Positions 59,479-64,000 of a DNA stretch of 64,000 nt are shown piece after piece. The stretch's first letter is position 1. The number at the start of each line of letters is the position of its first letter. The notes beneath the pieces were generated by a model. The model made no database searches. It was not told the origin of the DNA and saw only the letters and a list, made by a program, of their open reading frames with translations. The stretch spans positions 1,157,936 to 1,221,935 of the forward strand of contig OY282565.1 in the NCBI GenBank assembly GCA_958296445.1, in the 5' to 3' direction. The DNA is from an uncultured Dehalococcoidia bacterium. Its GTDB lineage: Bacteria; Chloroflexota; Dehalococcoidia; Lucifugimonadales; UBA3495. The translations under genes were made by a program, and so were the position numbers.

Positions 59479-60918
59479 ATGACTACTGAAGCCGCTTACA
59501 CCGATCGCTATGGACTGCCGCTTACCACCAACTCCCAGACCGCCATGGCCCATTACGCCGAGGGGCTGGACTTGGCCCTGTCGCAGAATTTCGGGGCCGA
59601 GGAAGCCTTTGACCGCGCCGCCGAAGCCGACGACGGGTTTGCCCTAGCCTACGCCGGACGGGCCTTTATGGAATTTATCCGCATCGCCGTGCCGGAAGCC
59701 AAGGCCAGCGCCGAGAAAGCCGTCAAGCTGTCCCCGGGACTGACCCGCCGGGAACGGGGCCACGTGGACGTGGTATCCAAGTTCGTCAACGGGCAGAATC
59801 ACGCCGCCACCGCCGCCGCCCAAGAACACATCAAAGAGTTTCCGCTGGATTCAATGCTGTTGCGCCTGACCCAGCGGCTCTACATCCAGGGCTGCGTTGG
59901 CGCCGGCATCGCCGACTATCCGCCCCGCTTCTACCAGCTTATGACCGAGGCCGCCCCGGCCTACGGCGATGACTGGGCCTTTATGGGCCAGTACGCCTGG
60001 GCCAACCACGAGGTGGGCAAGATGGCCGAGGGCCTAAGCCTAGCCGAGCGGTCGCTGGCCCTCCACCCGGCCAACGCCGTCGCCGCCCACTCCGTGGCCC
60101 ACGTGTTTTATGAACTGAGCCAAAACGACGAAGGTTCAGCCTTCCTAGGCGGCTGGCTGGACGACTACGACCGCCGCTCCAGCTACCGGGTGCATCTGTC
60201 TTGGCATCAAGCCCTGTTCGAGCTGGCCCTTGGCCGCTACAACCAGGCTTTGACTTGGTACGAACAAGACATCCGCCCGTCGGTGCAGGAAAAAAAGTAC
60301 GCAGCCCTAGCCGACAGTGCCTCGCTGGTCTGGCGGATGCGCATTTACGGCGACACCGCCCCCCAAGCGCCGTGGAGCGAGCTGGTGGAGCTGGCCGCCC
60401 CTGCCGCCGCCCGGCCGGGGCCGTCCTTCCGCGCCGCCCACGCCGCCCTTGCCTTCACCGCCGCCGGCGACGATGAATCCTACGGCAAGCTGGTAGACGG
60501 CCTGCAAGCTATGGCCGACTCCGGCGACGCCTGCGCCCTAGAGGCCACCCTGCCGCTTATCAAGGGCATCGGCGCCTTCGGACGCGGCGACTATGCCGAA
60601 GCGGTTCAACTGATGGAGCCGGTATACCCCCAGCTTACCCGCGTCGGCGGCAGCCACGCCCAACGGCTGGTCTTCGAGGACACCCTGCTGGAAGCCTATC
60701 TCCGCGCCGAGGAGTTCGACAAGGCCACCGCAATGCTCCAAGAACGCCTGGCCCGCCGCGACTCCCCCCGTGAGCGTTTCTGGCTGGCCCGCGCCCAGCT
60801 AGGCCAAGGCAACCAGACCCAGGCCCAAGACAACCTAACCCAAGTAAAGCAAACCTGGCCCCAAGCCGACACCCACACCCCCGAATACTCCCGCCTCCAA
60901 GGGCTGGCCGCAACCTAA
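59479..60918 (+). CDS. Tetratricopeptide-repeat protein (TTC38-like)
   Basis: A 479-residue all-helical protein resembling bacterial TTC38-type TPR proteins. Repeats such as EEAFDRAAEADDGFALAYAG, EGLSLAERSLALHPANAVAA and QALFELALGRYNQALTWYEQ are visible. The segment HPANAVAAHSVAHVFYELSQ is typical of the family. AGGAGG stands 6 bp before the ATG. No signal peptide; a scaffolding role is likely but untested. Confidence 0.8.
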   Translation: MTTEAAYTDRYGLPLTTNSQTAMAHYAEGLDLALSQNFGAEEAFDRAAEADDGFALAYAGRAFMEFIRIAVPEAKASAEKAVKLSPGLTRRERGHVDVVSKFVNGQNHAATAAAQEHIKEFPLDSMLLRLTQRLYIQGCVGAGIADYPPRFYQLMTEAAPAYGDDWAFMGQYAWANHEVGKMAEGLSLAERSLALHPANAVAAHSVAHVFYELSQNDEGSAFLGGWLDDYDRRSSYRVHLSWHQALFELALGRYNQALTWYEQDIRPSVQEKKYAALADSASLVWRMRIYGDTAPQAPWSELVELAAPAAARPGPSFRAAHAALAFTAAGDDESYGKLVDGLQAMADSGDACALEATLPLIKGIGAFGRGDYAEAVQLMEPVYPQLTRVGGSHAQRLVFEDTLLEAYLRAEEFDKATAMLQERLARRDSPRERFWLARAQLGQGNQTQAQDNLTQVKQTWPQADTHTPEYSRLQGLAAT

Positions 60919-61082
60919 CCCCCGCAACGCCAACCCGGGCGCGCCACCATCAGGGGCGGGCATCCAACCCGCCCCCTTAGCCTTGTTCCCCCAGTTCAGC
61001 CCAAAGGCAAGCAATCTGCGATATACGAAAGTCCGGCAACCCCTCCTCACCCACTAAGGCAATCAAAAAGCGGTACAACATC

Positions 61083-62822
61083 TCACCGCCCCCACACCAC
61101 CGCCCCATCGATAACCGTCATCACCGCCCTAATCCCCGGCAACCCTCCATGCTCCACGGCCAGCGGGTCGGCGTCCACCAGCACCATATCGGCCAACATA
61201 CCGGGAACGATAGCCCCTTTCTCCCCGGCCAGCCCTTCCGCCACGGCCCCGGCGGTAGTGTACATCCGCAGCGCCGTTGCGACGTCCACCGCCTGCCCGT
61301 CCCCCGCGCCGTCGCCCGACAGCCTTTCGCCATCCCCGGCGCGGCGAGTGACGGCGCCGTATATCGCAGGCCACGGATTGGGGTCTATAACCGGCGCGTC
61401 GGAGCCAAAAGCAACGGCCACCCCGGCGCGATGCAAAGCCCCCGCCGGATACAGATGCGGCAGCAGCCGCGGCGCCACATTCCGGCGGTACGCCGCGCCG
61501 TTATGGTAAATAAAGCCGGGCTGCGTCACCACCGCCGCCCCCGACCGGCGCACCGCGTCAACCAAAGACGCCCCCCCCTCGGCGCAATGCTCAATCCGGT
61601 CGGCAACAGCAACCCCCGCCCTATCCGGCGAATGGTTAGTAGGACGGGAACGTTCCCGCCAATCCGTGCGCCGCTGCGACGCCAACACATCCGCAGCAAC
61701 GGCGATAGCCTCCTCCTCGACGCAGTGCAAGGCCACCGGAAAACCCCGCCGGTGCGCCCCAGCCACCAGCCGCGCCAACTCCGCAGCCGACGGATGCAAC
61801 GCCCCTGCCGTCAGCGTGAGCATTATCTTGGCGTGGCCCAGCCGCAGCCAATTATCCCCCGAACCGAAAGACAGCCCGGCGGCGGCCAGCTCATCCAGCC
61901 GTTCCATCCCGGCGAACATAGTAATCCGGCAGGACAGCACGCCATCGGCCTGCAAGCGCCGGAAAGCCCGCCACCGCTCGATGCCGTTGTCTGCGCCCGC
62001 ATCCTGCACCGAGGTTATGCCGTAGCCGCCCAGCAGTTGACCGGCGGCCCGCATCCCGTCCTCAAACTCCTGCGGACTGCGGGTATTGCCCAATCGTTGG
62101 CGCAGAAAAGAGCGCAACTCGAACAGCGTTCCCGTAGGCTCGCCGCTAACCGGGTCGCGCTCAATCACGCCGCCCGGCGGGTCGGGCGTTTCCCGGTGAA
62201 TACCGGCTAAGTCCAGCGCCCGGCTGTTAAGAGCCGCGGCGTGGCCGCTGCGATGCTCCAGCCAGACCGGATGCCCCGGCGCGGCGGCGTCCAGCTCCCA
62301 GCGGTTAGGATGACGCCCTTCGCACATCCGCCGCTCATCATACCCATAACCGCGCACCCAAGCCCCGGCAGGCAAGCCTGCCGCCCACTGCCGCACCGCC
62401 GCCTGCAACGCCGCAACGGACGTCACGCCCCCGCCGGACAACCCCCCAGCCCCGCAATCCAAATCCTGAAGCCGCCGCCCCAACCCCGGCAGATGGCAAT
62501 GGGCATCGTTAAACCCGGGCAGCAACGCCAACCCCTGGCAGTCAATAACCTGCGTCCGCCCCACCCATCGCTTGTCATTCTGAGCAAAGCGAATATCACT
62601 CCGGGCAAAGTGAATGTCACCCTGAGCAAAGCGAATGTCACCCTGAGCAAAGCGAATGTCATCCTGAGCAAAGCACCTGTCATTCTGAGCGAAGCGAAGA
62701 ATCTCACCATTGCCGCCCACCGCCGCGATGCGCCCCCCGGCAACCGCCACGGCATCGGCGCGAGGGCAAGACTGCCCCAGCGTAAGCACATTGGCGTTAA
62801 GCAGAATCAAGCTAACGTTCAT
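61083..62822 (-). CDS. YtcJ-like amidohydrolase with in-frame repeat insertion
   Basis: A 579-residue metal-dependent amidohydrolase. The metal motif DAHCHL (H108, H110) follows LALLPGFN; YGYDERRMCEGRHPNRWELD, GVAVAFGSDAPVIDPNPW and the final GAVVWG match YtcJ-type enzymes. Residues 39-85 (ILRFAQNDRCFAQDDIRFAQ and on) are not native: they are six 21-bp copies of the family A repeat translated in frame, between the small beta domain and the barrel. The rest of the enzyme looks intact. Confidence 0.87.
   Translation of the reverse strand: MNVSLILLNANVLTLGQSCPRADAVAVAGGRIAAVGGNGEILRFAQNDRCFAQDDIRFAQGDIRFAQGDIHFARSDIRFAQNDKRWVGRTQVIDCQGLALLPGFNDAHCHLPGLGRRLQDLDCGAGGLSGGGVTSVAALQAAVRQWAAGLPAGAWVRGYGYDERRMCEGRHPNRWELDAAAPGHPVWLEHRSGHAAALNSRALDLAGIHRETPDPPGGVIERDPVSGEPTGTLFELRSFLRQRLGNTRSPQEFEDGMRAAGQLLGGYGITSVQDAGADNGIERWRAFRRLQADGVLSCRITMFAGMERLDELAAAGLSFGSGDNWLRLGHAKIMLTLTAGALHPSAAELARLVAGAHRRGFPVALHCVEEEAIAVAADVLASQRRTDWRERSRPTNHSPDRAGVAVADRIEHCAEGGASLVDAVRRSGAAVVTQPGFIYHNGAAYRRNVAPRLLPHLYPAGALHRAGVAVAFGSDAPVIDPNPWPAIYGAVTRRAGDGERLSGDGAGDGQAVDVATALRMYTTAGAVAEGLAGEKGAIVPGMLADMVLVDADPLAVEHGGLPGIRAVMTVIDGAVVWGR
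62574..62709. repeat. Family A repeat, six 21-bp units inside a coding region
   Basis: Units start at 62574, 62595, 62616, 62637, 62658 and 62679, each of the form GTCACCCTGAGCAAAGCGAAT. The 21-bp period keeps the amidohydrolase frame open, whereas the non-coding array at 42781 has a 20-bp period. Confidence 0.9.
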
Positions 62823-62918
62823 TCAAGAATAGCCATTGGACAAGGCGATGCGTCATCCCCGCGAAATCCGAAATCCGCGGGCAACACCAAAAACGCCCCC
62901 CAACGCCCCCGCCCCCGC

Positions 62919-63830
62919 CTACCCCTTCGGCGCGAAAGGTAAGGAAACGAAGGCCGCATCGTGTTGCTCATCAGCATGATAGGAGCTTCGCACCAGCGGC
63001 CCCGAAGCCACGTGCTTGAAGCCCATTTCCAGCCCGGCAACCCGCAGTTGCTCGAACTCCGCCGGGGTATAGAAGCGGTCTATGGCGATGTGCTTGGCCG
63101 ACGGGCGCAGATATTGCCCGATGGTCAGCAGGTCGCAGTCAACGCCCCGCAGGTCGCCCATCGTCGCCAGCACCTCCTCCGCCGTTTCGCCCATCCCGAC
63201 GATGATACCCGACTTGGTGACCGTCGCCGGGTCAATTTCCTTGGCCTTTGCCAGCAACTCCAGCGACAGGTTATAGTTGCCCTTGGGCCGTACCCGCGGG
63301 AAAATTCGGACAGTAGACTCGATGTTATGGTTCAGCACCGCCGGGCCAGCCTCGATAACCCGCCGCAAGGCCGCCCAGTTGCCCGCAAAGTCGGGAATCA
63401 GCACCTCAACCCTACAATCCGGCATCAGTTCGCGTATCCGGTTGATACACGCCGCGAAAATGTGCGCCCCCCCGTCCGGCAAGTCATCGCGGTTCACCGA
63501 CGTTATGACGCAGTAGCGCAGGTTCATCGCCCGCACCGTTTCGGCCAGCCGCTTAGGTTCCTGCAAATCTATCCCCAGCGGCCGGCCGGTAGTCACCGCG
63601 CAGTAATGGCAACGCCGGGTGCAGATGTCGCCCAGAATCATAAACGTGGCCGTCCCGCGCCCCCAGCACTCGCCGATGTTCGGGCAGTGCGCCTCCTCGC
63701 AAACAGTATGCAACTCTTGACTCCGCATCAGTTCCTTGAGCTGCATATAGCGCGGGCTGCCGGGCATCTGCACCTTCAACCATTCAGGAAGCCGGGGCCG
63801 CAGTTCGACAGTGTTCTTAGGCTGGGTCAT
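62919..63830 (-). CDS. lipA: Lipoyl synthase
   Basis: A 303-residue radical SAM enzyme inserting sulfur into octanoylated lipoyl domains. The auxiliary-cluster cysteines are in CEEAHCPNIGEC and the SAM cluster in CTRRCHYC (residues 54-73). VITSVNRDDLPDGG, HNIESTVRIFPRVRPKGNYN and the C-terminal GPLVRSSYHADEQ (RSSY) are diagnostic. ATG at 63830 with GGGGGA 5 bp upstream. It follows guanylate kinase by 56 bp on the same strand. Confidence 0.95.
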   Translation of the reverse strand: MTQPKNTVELRPRLPEWLKVQMPGSPRYMQLKELMRSQELHTVCEEAHCPNIGECWGRGTATFMILGDICTRRCHYCAVTTGRPLGIDLQEPKRLAETVRAMNLRYCVITSVNRDDLPDGGAHIFAACINRIRELMPDCRVEVLIPDFAGNWAALRRVIEAGPAVLNHNIESTVRIFPRVRPKGNYNLSLELLAKAKEIDPATVTKSGIIVGMGETAEEVLATMGDLRGVDCDLLTIGQYLRPSAKHIAIDRFYTPAEFEQLRVAGLEMGFKHVASGPLVRSSYHADEQHDAAFVSLPFAPKG

Positions 63831-63886
63831 CGAGTTCCCCCGAAAGCCGGTTGAATAGGAATCCGGCGGATAACGCCTTTGGGCTA

Positions 63887-64000
63887 TTATAGCAACTGCA
63901 CCAGCCGGGGCGTCACGCGGCACTTCTCGGCGGTTATGATGGCGTCTATATCCGCGGCCGCCTGTCGCAGCCCCCCGTTTTCGTTGACCACCCGGTAATC
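63887..64000 (-). CDS. gmk: Guanylate kinase, C-terminal end
   Basis: The last 37 residues are visible before the window edge: DYRVVNENGGLRQAAADIDA, then IITAEKCRVTPRLVQLL. The DY(x)VVNE segment followed by an IIxAEK helix is the guanylate kinase C-terminus. The enzyme converts GMP to GDP. The P-loop part lies outside the window. Confidence 0.75.
   Translation of the reverse strand, partial: DYRVVNENGGLRQAAADIDAIITAEKCRVTPRLVQLL

Overview
The window is GC-rich bacterial chromosome. Gene content (two F420-type luciferase-like enzymes, HyuA/HyuB hydantoinase subunits, paired acyl-CoA dehydrogenases, ETF, MmgE/PrpD, Uma2 expansion, maleylpyruvate-isomerase-like protein) and intergenic DNA packed with short dispersed hairpin repeats suggest an uncultured Chloroflexota lineage (SAR202/Dehalococcoidia-like). 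That assignment is inference; there is no rRNA in the window. One tRNA-Ala(GGC) lies near the left end.

Layout. 1-9 kb: end of an NHL propeller gene, tRNA-Ala, an M19 dipeptidase, a hicA-hicB-hicB cluster, a zinc-ribbon protein, a uracil-DNA-glycosylase-like protein, a nitroreductase, an Asp/Glu-racemase-like enzyme, a SelA-like PLP enzyme and an LLM oxidoreductase. 9-13 kb: two tandem lipoproteins with plant-type leucine-rich repeats (the first frameshifted) and an HtrA-type protease. 13-21.6 kb: a sugar-phosphate cluster (transketolase, Pgi, a broken 6-phosphogluconate dehydrogenase, Zwf). Between pgi and the gnd remnant sits a compact Cas12/TnpB-like nuclease gene followed by a seven-repeat CRISPR array. 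22-37 kb: hydantoinase A and B, a ThuA-like protein, a hydrolase, a TPP enzyme, three near-identical Uma2 genes, a radical SAM protein, a cupin and a BNR propeller. 37.5-39.5 kb: an isolated PLD-nuclease/P-loop-ATPase fusion with lower GC, a defence candidate. 40-46 kb: a GlcG-like protein, a luciferase-like enzyme, an NmrA-like protein and a decaying array of four hicAB units. 46-64 kb: mostly minus-strand catabolic and redox genes, including a single-chain EtfB-EtfA protein between two DNA methyltransferase genes (one carrying a C-terminal HNH domain), nicotinate phosphoribosyltransferase, a TPR protein, a YtcJ-like amidohydrolase, lipoyl synthase and the end of guanylate kinase.

The most interesting locus is 17.5-20.1 kb. 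A 539-residue protein keeps the three RuvC acidic residues (D283, E401, D497) and a CxxC...CxxC zinc ribbon. It precedes seven identical 28-bp repeats with six unique 33-bp spacers. No cas1, cas2 or other cas gene lies anywhere in the window. The 61-bp period and repeat core resemble type I-E arrays. The array runs directly into the 3' 40% of gnd, and the last repeat read in the gnd frame encodes residues resembling the conserved GAGHF segment just before the gnd remnant. The element may therefore have recombined into gnd, or the array may have arisen there. It is best described as a type V-U-like, adaptation-less single-effector system of undetermined subtype.

Dispersed repeats fill most gaps over 300 bp. 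Some have entered coding regions: a 21-bp in-frame version forms part of the amidohydrolase N-terminus, and related sequence lies in the EtfB-EtfA linker.
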